Source: Aurantibacter_A sp965215845 (GTDB lineage Bacteria > Bacteroidota > Bacteroidia > Flavobacteriales > Flavobacteriaceae). Taken from it: a DNA stretch of 64,000 nt. Below the pieces are notes generated by a model, which had not been told where the DNA came from, searched no databases, and worked only from the letters and a program-made list of their open reading frames with translations. Location: positions 2,480,001 through 2,544,000 of the forward strand of contig CBDCEL010000004.1 in assembly GCA_965215845.1 (NCBI GenBank). The letters are read 5' to 3'. The position numbers and the translations under genes are program-made. How positions within the stretch are numbered: position 1 is the stretch's first letter; the number at the start of each line of letters is the position of its first letter. Shown piece by piece: positions 44,451 to 53,496 of the stretch.

Positions 44451-45065
44451 ATGAAAAGACTCTTGGCAGGTATAGTTGTAGTTCTTGGCGGAATTTTGAT
44501 TTTCCGTTCTTGCTCAGAAGACAAGAAAGAAAAGTCCATCCTTCAAGAGAATACCATGTTGATTCAACAACAAATCGATTATGTTTCAAAATTGGTCGTG
44601 ACCGAGGGACATTTTGCCGAGTTCTATAACTACAAGGATTCCCAATCATTATTTGGCGCCTTGATGACCGCTAATAAAAAGGCATTGGTCGTTGTGAATG
44701 CCGAGGCCACGGTCGCCTATGATTTGAGTAAAATCACTTTTGAAATCGATGCGCCAAGCAAAACTTTGCGGATATTGAGCATTCCCGAGCCTGAGTTAAA
44801 GATCAATCCAGATTTTGAATATTATGATGTTTCGGCAGATTATTTTAACCCATTCGATGAAAAGGACTATAACAAGATCAAGAAAAATGTCAATGCTTCG
44901 CTCATGAAAAAAGTAGAGGGGTCTTCTTTAAAGAAGAACGCTCAAAACCGTTTGATCAGCGAGCTTCAAAAATTTTATCTTTTGACCAAAACGATGGGCT
45001 GGACTTTGGAATACCAAGACGAAACCGTTGACCAAAATTTACCCGGTCTATTGCTAAAAGATTGA
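44451..45065 (+). CDS. DUF4230 domain protein
   Basis: 204 residues. N-terminal hydrophobic segment (LLAGIVVVLGGILIF) with a following cysteine (RSCS) that does not fit a lipobox well. The body with KLVVTEGHFAEFYNYKDS, KALVVVNAEATVAYDLSKI and the end region NRLISELQKFYLLTKTMGW matches DUF4230, an envelope-associated family of unknown function. Confidence 0.8.
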   Translation: MKRLLAGIVVVLGGILIFRSCSEDKKEKSILQENTMLIQQQIDYVSKLVVTEGHFAEFYNYKDSQSLFGALMTANKKALVVVNAEATVAYDLSKITFEIDAPSKTLRILSIPEPELKINPDFEYYDVSADYFNPFDEKDYNKIKKNVNASLMKKVEGSSLKKNAQNRLISELQKFYLLTKTMGWTLEYQDETVDQNLPGLLLKD

Positions 45066-45134
45066 TGTTAAAGTTTCCCGAAAGCGAAAAGGGTTCTGGG
45101 TGTTTGTCTTTATCTTGATGACAAATCAAGAACA

Positions 45135-45779
45135 ATGGAAGACAAAGACAGAAACAACCATAGACGAAATTTTTTACGGGCATCAGGCATACTGGGTGCA
45201 GGACTTTTGATTCCCAAAGTGAATTTTGCCTCAAGTGGCACTTTCCCCCTAAATGACAACGTCAATGTATTTGGAAAACGTGAAGGATATGGTGACCAGA
45301 TTAGCATCTTGGTTTCAATGATGGATTGGATGCGAGGGGTGATACTTCGTGATGCCAATGGCCTCTCACAAAAGGAACTTGATTTTTTATTGGATGAAAA
45401 CTCCAATTCGATAGGTGCGATGTTGATGCACTTTGCCGCTACCGAGCGTTTCTACCAAATCGATACCTTCACGGGAATTTCGGAGGATAGGATGAACTTT
45501 GGGGTAGAGGATGACGTCTGGCAGGCCGCAGGCAATTTAGGAAATGCCGGACGGAAGACTTTTAAAAATAGGCCGCTGTCTTTTTATATCGATAAATTGG
45601 AAGAAGTTCGTGAATTCTCAAAGGCCGAACTAAAAAATAGGGATGATAGCTGGTTGATGGAATCTACCATTTTTTGGGGTAACCGGCCCGCCAACAATTA
45701 CTGTAAATGGTTTCATGTCGTGGAACACGAATCAAATCACAACGGTCAGATACGATATATTAAGAGTAGGGTCTCCTAA
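45135..45779 (+). CDS. TAT-exported DinB-like protein
   Basis: 214 residues. The N-terminus has a twin-arginine motif HRRNFLRASG (10-18) and a short hydrophobic stretch, so export in folded form is likely. A four-helix DinB/DUF664-like domain follows, with FAATERFYQ near 90 and HVVEHESNHNGQIRYIK near the end, giving the usual metal-binding histidines. Most DinB proteins are cytosolic thiol or metal-dependent enzymes, so an exported form is less common. It ends one base before the convergent esterase gene. Confidence 0.75.
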   Translation: MEDKDRNNHRRNFLRASGILGAGLLIPKVNFASSGTFPLNDNVNVFGKREGYGDQISILVSMMDWMRGVILRDANGLSQKELDFLLDENSNSIGAMLMHFAATERFYQIDTFTGISEDRMNFGVEDDVWQAAGNLGNAGRKTFKNRPLSFYIDKLEEVREFSKAELKNRDDSWLMESTIFWGNRPANNYCKWFHVVEHESNHNGQIRYIKSRVS

Positions 45780-45780
45780 G

Positions 45781-47046
45781 TTATTTCAATATTTTTTTCG
45801 CCCATTTGATATATTGCTCCCAATCGTAATCGGTGACATCGTGCTTTCCCGAACGGATGTGATAGGCCAAGGTATTTTGGACAGGCTCGTTGACCTGTGG
45901 CATTTCGTTGGAGGGGATTCCTTCTTCTTCGAACAGATCATATAGTTCGCTGGCATGGTAGGTCGATAGAAACTCTCCTTTTGGGTCGGCCCATTGGTCC
46001 TCTTTGGCACTTGCAACATAAAGAGGCCTGGGTGCCATCAATGCCAGCAATTGATGTTGATCTACCGGAAGGGACTCTTCATTATCATTGTACCGATTAA
46101 AATTGTCGCAAAACCAATGTGGAAAAGAACTATTTATTCTCGCCACCGTCTCTCCGAATTTTCGTTTTGAAAGTGCAGCCCCACCACAACCCGAATTGTT
46201 TGAAATGACTCCTGCAAATCGGTTATCGGTGGCTCCTGCCCAGAGAGAGGTCTTTCCCAATCGTGAGTGGCCAAAAGCAATTACCTTGGTCTCATCGACA
46301 TGGGAGTCGGTCGCAAAATAATCCACTGCGCGGCTCATTGCCCAGGCCCAGGCCGCAATGCTTCCCCATTCTTCCGATGCCGGATTTTCTTGACCTTCCT
46401 TATAAAATAGGGCATGGAGCCCATCTGATAGGTCGTCTTTATCCGGATCTACTTCCCCATAATAAATTGTCGCCAACCCGAATCCGCTATCCACGATTTT
46501 ATCGATGGCCCAGCGATGCGAACGAACTCCTCTTGAATTTTCATTGGCACGGTTATCTGAAATTCCGAGATTATCATTGTTCATGACCCATGCCTCGGTC
46601 AGAAGAATCTGAGGGTCGTTATGTACGGTATGGTTTCCTAAAAAATTATATCCTAAAAATAAGGGCACATTCGATCTTCTCTTTGGCAAGAACAGTAGAA
46701 TAGTGAAGTCAAGAGAACGGTCATTTCGAGAAAAGGTTATTTTAACCTGCTTTCGAAGGGCCTTTCCATTTAGGGCATCTCCAACTTCCAAAATCTCAAA
46801 ATTGAATTTGTCAATTTCGCCCGGGACTCTTCCGTAAACATTTTCCTCAAAAAAAGCATAAAGCTCTGGCCTTCGCTTTTCAACCCATTCAGATTTGTTC
46901 TTGATTTTTTCACCCTGAAAAGTGGTAAAGAGATCGGGCAAGACGAACTTTGGCACTCGACTCTCGTCGTAATTAAATTCTTCCGATGTTTGCGAAACCG
47001 ACATTTGACAACAGAAAATGAAAAGTAAAAGGTAGTACAATTTCAT
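45781..47046 (-). CDS. Glucuronoyl-esterase-like hydrolase (CE15-type)
   Basis: 421 residues with a signal peptide (about 1-19). VIAFGHSRLGKTSLWAGA around 256-270 places Ser261 in the GxSRxGK motif of CE15, and ISNNSGCGGAALSKRKFGE, FPHWFCDNF and a late histidine (SGKHDVTDYDW) agree with that family. CE15 enzymes split esters of glucuronic acid in xylan and related glycans. No other xylan-degrading genes are close by, so the natural substrate is uncertain. Confidence 0.82.
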   Translation of the reverse strand: MKLYYLLLFIFCCQMSVSQTSEEFNYDESRVPKFVLPDLFTTFQGEKIKNKSEWVEKRRPELYAFFEENVYGRVPGEIDKFNFEILEVGDALNGKALRKQVKITFSRNDRSLDFTILLFLPKRRSNVPLFLGYNFLGNHTVHNDPQILLTEAWVMNNDNLGISDNRANENSRGVRSHRWAIDKIVDSGFGLATIYYGEVDPDKDDLSDGLHALFYKEGQENPASEEWGSIAAWAWAMSRAVDYFATDSHVDETKVIAFGHSRLGKTSLWAGATDNRFAGVISNNSGCGGAALSKRKFGETVARINSSFPHWFCDNFNRYNDNEESLPVDQHQLLALMAPRPLYVASAKEDQWADPKGEFLSTYHASELYDLFEEEGIPSNEMPQVNEPVQNTLAYHIRSGKHDVTDYDWEQYIKWAKKILK

Positions 47047-47082
47047 GGTTTCCGTTTTCGTGAAGTGCTCATCGAATAAAAA

Positions 47083-48846
47083 TTAGGAAGTTTTGATTGC
47101 ATCAACTTCCGAGTCGACCAATTGCAGTCCGTCATCGATCAAATGACCCACTTTCGGATTGTTCAGCTTTACATTTTGCAAATGCCAAGAAATCTGTTGG
47201 GCAAAGTCATCATCACCATTGTGTTTCGCAAGTTCATAGAGTTCAACTGACAGTAACCAATCATTCGGATGTTTTTCCCTTACTTCCTTGAAAACTTTGT
47301 TCCTTGAGATTGTGGTATTGGTTCCTTCCCGAAAAGCCCTGATTTGATCGTAATAGGCCTCTAGGCTCATTCGCTCTTCCGAGAGCGTGGGCTTAATGGT
47401 GGTAGTTGAAATTTTATGGGTGATGAGATCGAAACTGTTCAAGTCTGCCGGACCATTGAAACAAGAAACTATTTCTTGGCCGATGGCCATGTTGTAAAGC
47501 TCTGATTGAGACTTGAAAATGATTTTCTTTCCGTGTGATACGGTACAGTTCTTAAAGGTGACCAGCAAAATTTTACCTTGAAGATTGCGTGTGCCTGTAA
47601 TGATTTCGCCCGATACTTTGATATTTCCTTCAAATTCCAAGGTCACGGTTTGACCTTCATAGATATTGTACGCTTTTAGGTCACGCGGACTCATATCTTC
47701 GATAGCGAGATTGATTCCCCTCAACATCCCGACCGGTGAACCAAAACCCGTGGCGTGTTGCCGATTGTCTTGTCCGACCAACTCTTTCTCGCGGTAGGCG
47801 AGGGCGGTTTCCCCTATGGTCTGAAAATAGACCGGCTTGCCATCGTGCTCGATTACACTTTCGAAGTTGCCCGAAACCTGTAGGCCAGTGCTTAGCTCAA
47901 TCGTGCCCAGTTCTTTTGAGTTGATCAGTTTTTTAAGTCCTTCAAGGCCACCGGTACGCAGGGCCATGGTATTGGCAAAATCTTCAAGGACTTGGCTTAA
48001 AAAGGCAAAATCAGGGGTGACAAAGAGTTGGGGCTGGGGTTTCGTAATGTCAAAAGAAGTGTTTGCCGCTTCAATGGAATAAGGGATTTTTTTGACTTGG
48101 TCGGTCATGCACCAAGTACTTTCACCAATCGAGGAAAGTAAGCCTGCCCCATATATTTTCGGATTTTCGATAGAACATATTAAGCCATATTCCACGGTCC
48201 ACCAATGCAGGTTTCTAATCAAGGCCATTTCACTGGGTTTGCCCATATTTTGTTGCAAATAGTCAATTTGCTTTTCGGCTTTGTGAATGTCTTCTTTCGG
48301 AGTACCCTTGGCTTCTTTTATAATCGAAAGGTGGCGCACGGCCTCATAGAGCTCAAAGTCTTTGGCACTCGAAATCGCCTTGCATCCTATCTCGCCAAAT
48401 CGCCTTAGATACTCGGCATATTCAGGGTTTGCGATAATCGGTGCGTGGCCCGCACCTTCATGAATGATATCTGGGGCAGGGGTATACTCGATATGTTCCA
48501 ATTGCCTTATGTCAGAAGCGATGACCAATACGTTGTATGCCTGAAATTCCATAAAGGCAGCGGGCGGAATAAATCCATCGACCGCGACCGCTGCCCAACC
48601 GATTTCTTTAAGAATTCTGTTCATCCCGTACATGTTCGGAATTTTGTCGGTCGAAATACCGGTCTTGGCAAGGCCATCCAGATAAGAATCGTGGGCCACT
48701 TTGCTCAAATAGTCGACATTCTTGCGCATAACGTAGCGCCATACCGCTTGATCAATGGCCGTATAATCCTCGTAATTCTGGGGTTTGATATACTGCTTGA
48801 GGTGAGTGGGAAGTTTGTCCAATATAGGATTGCTTTCGTATGTCAT
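47083..48846 (-). CDS. Aromatic amino acid hydroxylase (phenylalanine 4-monooxygenase-like)
   Basis: 587 residues. HEGAGH (129-134) supplies His129 and His134 and HWWTVEYGL supplies Glu219, the 2-His-1-Glu iron site of pterin-dependent hydroxylases. In classical enzymes the motif reads HDxxGH; here Asp is Glu. About 250 further residues after the catalytic core are much more than in ordinary bacterial PhhA and include a beta-rich domain (about 370-470). Homologues of this size are known in Bacteroidota. Phe to Tyr is the likeliest reaction, Trp cannot be excluded. Confidence 0.88.
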   Translation of the reverse strand: MTYESNPILDKLPTHLKQYIKPQNYEDYTAIDQAVWRYVMRKNVDYLSKVAHDSYLDGLAKTGISTDKIPNMYGMNRILKEIGWAAVAVDGFIPPAAFMEFQAYNVLVIASDIRQLEHIEYTPAPDIIHEGAGHAPIIANPEYAEYLRRFGEIGCKAISSAKDFELYEAVRHLSIIKEAKGTPKEDIHKAEKQIDYLQQNMGKPSEMALIRNLHWWTVEYGLICSIENPKIYGAGLLSSIGESTWCMTDQVKKIPYSIEAANTSFDITKPQPQLFVTPDFAFLSQVLEDFANTMALRTGGLEGLKKLINSKELGTIELSTGLQVSGNFESVIEHDGKPVYFQTIGETALAYREKELVGQDNRQHATGFGSPVGMLRGINLAIEDMSPRDLKAYNIYEGQTVTLEFEGNIKVSGEIITGTRNLQGKILLVTFKNCTVSHGKKIIFKSQSELYNMAIGQEIVSCFNGPADLNSFDLITHKISTTTIKPTLSEERMSLEAYYDQIRAFREGTNTTISRNKVFKEVREKHPNDWLLSVELYELAKHNGDDDFAQQISWHLQNVKLNNPKVGHLIDDGLQLVDSEVDAIKTS

Positions 48847-48880
48847 TCGGCATAAATTTCAATAGATTAAAGATACAAAA

Positions 48881-48906
48881 AAGCCCCGACAGAAACGCCG
48901 GGGCTT
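48881..48906 (-). terminator. Rho-independent terminator after the DUF4136 gene
   Basis: AAGCCCCG and CGGGGCTT pair around a 10-base loop. On the minus strand the stem is followed by six T, so it ends the DUF4136 transcript and separates it from the hydroxylase gene. Confidence 0.8.
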
Positions 48907-48926
48907 ATAGTTTGAAAAAGGATTTT

Positions 48927-49517
48927 CTAGTTCGTAGCAACTTGGTTTGGAGGATATTTCTGAAGAATTTCAGAAACGAATTCCCGAATACGCTCGTCCT
49001 TCTTTTTAATTTTGTCCATGTTGTTCAAGGTGCCCACACCTTTACCTTGCCATACCAACTCTTTTTCCTTGGCATCGATGAGGTCGATGTATAACGAGCC
49101 CTCGGTACGTGTAGTGGCGGTAGGTCCCCAAGCACCAGGTCCCCACAGTCCAGGGCCCCAGCCCCAGCCGCCCCAACCGAAGCCTCCCCAGCCCCAGCCA
49201 CCCCAACCCCAACCGAAGTTGTTGTTGTAGACGTTGACTTCATCTCTTTCTTTCGTAAAGATGCTGACCAGCAAATCAGGATTTTCAGATTTCACAAAAC
49301 CCCTTGAAGACATTTCAGCCTCAATGGCCTTCAAAATTCTTTTTTTGTCAAGGTCCGAGATATGGGCCTTGTCTATGCCTGTCTTATAAAAAGCATATGA
49401 TTTATAGGTGTTGAAGTCTTTTTCGGTGTCATAATCGGACAATACGCGAACCGAAGTGCAAGATGCCAATAGCATCAAGGCCAACAGAGGTATCGCTAAA
49501 ATTTTTACCTTTTTCAT
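48927..49517 (-). CDS. DUF4136 lipoprotein with Gly/Trp-rich insert
   Basis: 196 residues from the ATG at 49517; the longer frame upstream lacks coding character. Lipobox LLASC, acylated Cys20. The DUF4136 pattern is seen in YDTEKDFNTYKSYAFY and KRILKAIEAEMSSRGF, then LYIDLIDAKEKELVWQGKG. Between these lies a low-complexity stretch of about 33 residues built of GWGWGG-like units. Outer-membrane or periplasmic, function unknown. Confidence 0.83.
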   Translation of the reverse strand: MKKVKILAIPLLALMLLASCTSVRVLSDYDTEKDFNTYKSYAFYKTGIDKAHISDLDKKRILKAIEAEMSSRGFVKSENPDLLVSIFTKERDEVNVYNNNFGWGWGGWGWGGFGWGGWGWGPGLWGPGAWGPTATTRTEGSLYIDLIDAKEKELVWQGKGVGTLNNMDKIKKKDERIREFVSEILQKYPPNQVATN

Positions 49518-49607
49518 AACTATATATTTTGAATTGAATCTAATATTACTTGGCTTTTTATTCACAAAAACTATGCCGAACGCACTCAAAATATCGGTCA
49601 AATAACA

Positions 49608-49766
49608 TCATTGAGTGTTGGTCTTTGGGTTATATCCGTAAGGACAATGTCTACAACCACTTTCGCAGCAATACCCTCTTTTTAGATGATATTGCTCCGT
49701 AAAGACCCGATATCCTTCCTTAGACCAGTAAAAATCGCCTTCTTCAATAGGAATTATTTTTTTCAC
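49608..49766 (-). CDS. DUF5522 small cysteine-rich protein
   Basis: 52 residues from a GTG start; an in-frame stop lies three codons upstream, which fixes the start. The end reads YCCESGCRHCPYGY, the signature of the short DUF5522 family, with four cysteines that look like a metal site. It lies in the gap between the DUF4136 gene and a plus-strand membrane gene. Function unknown. Confidence 0.8.
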   Translation of the reverse strand: MKKIIPIEEGDFYWSKEGYRVFTEQYHLKRGYCCESGCRHCPYGYNPKTNTQ

Positions 49767-49968
49767 AGTCCTTCACTGATTTTGGAACAATCATAAAATT
49801 AGTCGAAATTTTGTTGATAACATGGCCTCTGCCCATTTAAACCTTGCATTTCAAGGGTGGTTTTGGCACACAATCGATAAATTGCAATTGTTGGCAAGAA
49901 ATTTGGTTGTACAAAATGCAGGGTTCCGCAACAATTAACTTTGTAGTTGAACGTTCTAAAGCCTGATT

Positions 49969-50298
49969 ATGATACTAGTCTTCAAACACTTATTTCGCAA
50001 AAATTATGTGGGTCTTTCACTATGGCCCTTCATTTTTGTCAAGCACTGTTCACTGAAAGAAGATGTCTTCTTGATCAATCATGAGCGAATTCACTTGAAG
50101 CAGCAATTGGAACTTTTTATACTTCCCTTTTATATTTTTTACTTCATTGAGTGGATTATTAAATCGATTTATTATCTAGATCGATATAAAGGTTATCAGA
50201 ACCTTAGTTTTGAACGTGAGGCTTACGACAATGAGAGGGATTTGGATTATCTCAGTCGAAGACCTACCCTGGGATTTATTAAATATATTTGGGCATAG
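49969..50298 (+). CDS. Small membrane protein with HExxH-like motif
   Basis: 109 residues. INHERIHLKQQ at 37-46 contains HERIH (His38, Glu39, His42), which has the zinc-peptidase spacing, followed by a hydrophobic segment (about 47-68) and a possible third ligand in FEREAYDNERD. This resembles the core of M56/M48-type membrane peptidases in a very short form. I do not know a described function. A hairpin CCCTCCC/GGGAGGG follows at 50311-50329. Confidence 0.7.
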   Translation: MILVFKHLFRKNYVGLSLWPFIFVKHCSLKEDVFLINHERIHLKQQLELFILPFYIFYFIEWIIKSIYYLDRYKGYQNLSFEREAYDNERDLDYLSRRPTLGFIKYIWA

Positions 50299-50395
50299 GC
50301 CCCTCATTGGCCCTCCCACAAGGGGAGGGAGTTGTTTCCGTTGATCGAGAGGCCGTTGTTTGGAAAGATGATTCTTGTCTTAATCATATTTTAGA

Positions 50396-51298
50396 GTGCG
50401 CTCAAAAAACCAGAAAATCGAACATCCTTTATTGCGAGAAAAGGGTATTTCACTTTTTATGAAGCGAGAGGACCTACTGCATCCCACTATTTCTGGAAAT
50501 AAATTTCGAAAATTAAAATACAATTTGGTCCGTGCAAAAGAATTGGGCCACGATAGCTTATTGACCTTTGGAGGAGCTTTTTCAAACCATATTGCCGCAA
50601 CGGCATATGCGGGGAAAGAACATAAATTTAGGACCATTGGCGTTATTAGGGGAAAAGAATTGGAAGGAAATTTTTCCGACAATCCAACCTTACAATTGGC
50701 ACTGGAAAACGGCATGCGATTTAAATTTATATCAAGGGCCGATTATAGAAGCAAGGAAGATGGCGATTTTCTAAAGGATTTGACCCTTGAATTTGGCCGA
50801 CATTATTTGCTTCCCGAGGGCGGAACAAACCTTTTGGCCGTTAAGGGCTGTGAAGAAATATTGACCGATTCCGAAAACGATTTCAACCTGATTTGCTGCC
50901 CGGTCGGTACAGGCGGAACCGTTTCTGGAATCATAAATGCCTCGAATGAACGTCAATACATATTGGGCTTTTCAGCGCTTAAAGGTAATTTTTTAAAGGA
51001 AGATATCCGTAAATTCGCATCCAAGAAAAATTGGGATTTAAATGCCAGGTATCATTTCGGAGGTTTCGCAAAAGTAACCCCTGAATTGATTCGGTTCATT
51101 AATGATTTCAAGCAGATTACCCAGATTCAATTGGATCCCATCTATACAGGAAAAATGGTTTTTGGTATTTTTGATTTGTTGAAAGAAGACCGCTTTGAAC
51201 GAGGAACACGCATTTTGGCCGTCCACACAGGCGGACTTCAAGGAATTGAGGGAATCAACCAAAAATTGAGGAAGAAGCGAGAACCCCAAATTATATGA
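50396..51298 (+). CDS. PLP-dependent deaminase/desulfhydrase (ACC deaminase / D-cysteine desulfhydrase family)
   Basis: 300 residues from GTG at 50396; an in-frame TAA 12 bases upstream rules out a longer form. KREDLLHPTISGNKFRKLKY holds the PLP lysine (SGNK), GGAFSNHIAATA the substrate-binding loop, and CPVGTGGTVSGII the phosphate-binding loop. Family members deaminate ACC or split D-cysteine; the short flavobacterial form is not assigned to one substrate. Overlaps the next gene by 4 bases. Confidence 0.88.
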   Translation: MRSKNQKIEHPLLREKGISLFMKREDLLHPTISGNKFRKLKYNLVRAKELGHDSLLTFGGAFSNHIAATAYAGKEHKFRTIGVIRGKELEGNFSDNPTLQLALENGMRFKFISRADYRSKEDGDFLKDLTLEFGRHYLLPEGGTNLLAVKGCEEILTDSENDFNLICCPVGTGGTVSGIINASNERQYILGFSALKGNFLKEDIRKFASKKNWDLNARYHFGGFAKVTPELIRFINDFKQITQIQLDPIYTGKMVFGIFDLLKEDRFERGTRILAVHTGGLQGIEGINQKLRKKREPQII

Positions 51299-52131
51299 GA
51301 AGAAATTTATTTTTGATTTCTTTGCTTGCCATTATTGCAACAAGTTGCAAGGTCAAACAAAGTGTAACTTATGTAGACCCCAATGAAAAGGGCCCAAAAG
51401 TTGTAGTGGAAAAATCGAAAGAGCGGGCCGCAAAAGAAGATGACGGACTTTACCCCTTGCCCGAAGATTCGGGAAAGTTCGTGAAATTCGAGATTGGGTC
51501 CATTCAAGAATACATTGACGAATTTTCAGAAATAGCCCAATTCGAAATGAAGGCTTTCGGAATACCCGCGAGCATTACCTTGGCACAAGGCCTGCTTGAA
51601 AGTGGTTTTGGTAAAGGTGAACTTGCCGCCAAGACCAACAATCATTTTGGTATAAAATGTCATAAGGGCTGGCAGGGCGATTTCGACTATCATGACGATG
51701 ATGAAAAAGGGGAATGCTTTCGAAAATATAACCATCCGATGTACTCGTATCGTGACCATAGTCTTTTCTTGACCTCACGTTCTAGATATGCCTTCTTGTT
51801 CGACCTAAAACCCTATGATTACAAGAAATGGGCCCGAGGTTTGAGCAAGGCAGGGTATGCAACTGACCGTCGCTATCCTCAAAAATTGATCGCCTTAATC
51901 GAACGACACCAACTCTACAACTACGACCAAAAAATCGATGACCGAAGTGATATAGCCGTTACTTCAATCGGGCTGGGGAGTTCTGAGCGCATCCACACGG
52001 TAAAGAGTGGCGATACTTTATATTCCATTTCCAGAAGATATTCCCTTACGATCGATGAACTGAAACGCCTCAACAAAATGAACGATTCAAATCTGGCCAT
52101 CGGGCAAAAGCTTATTATCGATGCCGAATAA
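51295..52131 (+). CDS. Glucosaminidase-LysM lipoprotein
   Basis: 278 residues. Lipoprotein signal ending ATSC (Cys18). The glucosaminidase domain (about 80-210) shows PASITLAQGLLESGFGKGELA with the catalytic glutamate, NNHFGIKCHKGWQG and the YRDHSLFL segment. One LysM repeat (about 235-278) begins HTVKSGDTLYSISRRYSL. It cuts the glycan of peptidoglycan from the periplasmic or outer-membrane side. Coupled by ATGA overlap to the preceding PLP enzyme gene. Confidence 0.92.
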   Translation: MRRNLFLISLLAIIATSCKVKQSVTYVDPNEKGPKVVVEKSKERAAKEDDGLYPLPEDSGKFVKFEIGSIQEYIDEFSEIAQFEMKAFGIPASITLAQGLLESGFGKGELAAKTNNHFGIKCHKGWQGDFDYHDDDEKGECFRKYNHPMYSYRDHSLFLTSRSRYAFLFDLKPYDYKKWARGLSKAGYATDRRYPQKLIALIERHQLYNYDQKIDDRSDIAVTSIGLGSSERIHTVKSGDTLYSISRRYSLTIDELKRLNKMNDSNLAIGQKLIIDAE

Positions 52132-52206
52132 TGTAACTATCGCCATACAAGGGGCTAGGGGCGTTTTTTGGGTAAAACTGATATTTGAATTTGAATTTTT
52201 CCTCTC

Positions 52207-53496
52207 ATGATTTACAAAAGAAGCAGTGCGCTATTTACAGAAGCGAAAAAATATATTCCTGGGGGGGTAAACTCTCCAGTACGTGCTTTTAAGGCTGTTG
52301 GAGGCGATCCGATTTTTGTCAGGGAGGCCAAAGGGGCCTACCTTTATGATGAGGACGGAAATCGCCTGATCGACTATATCTCTTCATGGGGTCCGCTAAT
52401 TTTGGGTCATGCCTACAAACCCGTTATTGAAGCGGTGGTCGAAAAGGCAAAAAAAGGGACTTCCTTCGGAATGCCCACAGAGATAGAAACCGACTTGGCG
52501 AAGTTGGCGGTTTCGATGGTACCCAATATCGATAAGATACGTTTTGTAAATAGCGGTACGGAAGCCTGTATGAGTGCAGTTCGCTTGGCAAGGGGATTTA
52601 CGAAAAAAGACAAGATTATCAAATTCGCGGGTTGCTACCATGGCCATTCGGATTCCTTTTTGATTCAAGCGGGTAGTGGGGCCGTGACTTTTGGAAGTCC
52701 AAACAGTCCGGGTGTGACGCAGGGCACGGCGAAAGATACCTTATTGGCGAATTATAATGATTTGGAGGGCGTCAAGGCTTTGGTCAGGGCCAATGAGGGG
52801 GAAATAGCCGCGATTATTATCGAACCGGTTGCCGGAAACATGGGCTGCATCATTCCTACCGAAGAATTCATAAACGGTCTACGAACACTATGTACTGAAA
52901 ATAATGTCCTGTTGATTTTTGATGAGGTAATGACAGGTTTTCGGCTGGGAAAAGGAGGCGCACAAGAGGCCTTGGGAGTCGATGCCGATATTCTTTGTTT
53001 TGGTAAGGTCATCGGTGGCGGGCTCCCCGTTGGGGCTTTTGCCGCCCGAAACGAGATTATGTCGTATTTGGCACCAGAAGGTCCTGTTTACCAAGCAGGA
53101 ACGCTAAGCGGAAATCCCCTGGCGATGAGTGCAGGCCTTGCCATGCTCACCGAATTGAATAATAGACCACAAATCTTCGAAAGCCTCTCTAAAAAAACCG
53201 AATACCTGCACAATGGACTTAATGAGGTGCTTCGGAAAAACGGGATTCCCTATCAGATCAATCGATTTGGATCAATGATTTCGGTACATTTTACTGAAGA
53301 ACCTGTAGTTGATTTTGCTTCCTCGGCCAAAGGAAACAACGCTACCTTTAAGGAGTACTTCCATGGAATGTTGGCAAAAGGCATCTATTTGCCGCCTTCG
53401 GCTTTTGAAAGCTATTTTTTGAATGATGCCCTTTCTTACGATGACCTTGATGAGACTATTGCAGCGACGGAATCAATTTTTACTGGAAAAAGTTAG
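52207..53496 (+). CDS. hemL: Glutamate-1-semialdehyde 2,1-aminomutase
   Basis: 429 residues. FDEVMTGFR (238-246) and the PLP lysine Lys267 in CFGKVIGGGLPVGAF are the class III aminotransferase signatures, and NSGTEACMSAVRLARG is typical of HemL. It forms 5-aminolevulinate in the C5 pathway of tetrapyrrole synthesis. The stop overlaps the convergent gene by 4 bases. Confidence 0.96.
   Translation: MIYKRSSALFTEAKKYIPGGVNSPVRAFKAVGGDPIFVREAKGAYLYDEDGNRLIDYISSWGPLILGHAYKPVIEAVVEKAKKGTSFGMPTEIETDLAKLAVSMVPNIDKIRFVNSGTEACMSAVRLARGFTKKDKIIKFAGCYHGHSDSFLIQAGSGAVTFGSPNSPGVTQGTAKDTLLANYNDLEGVKALVRANEGEIAAIIIEPVAGNMGCIIPTEEFINGLRTLCTENNVLLIFDEVMTGFRLGKGGAQEALGVDADILCFGKVIGGGLPVGAFAARNEIMSYLAPEGPVYQAGTLSGNPLAMSAGLAMLTELNNRPQIFESLSKKTEYLHNGLNEVLRKNGIPYQINRFGSMISVHFTEEPVVDFASSAKGNNATFKEYFHGMLAKGIYLPPSAFESYFLNDALSYDDLDETIAATESIFTGKS

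Noticed and set aside
52132..52206. Possible riboswitch before hemL
   Set aside because: The 75-base leader is too short and shows no conserved fold.
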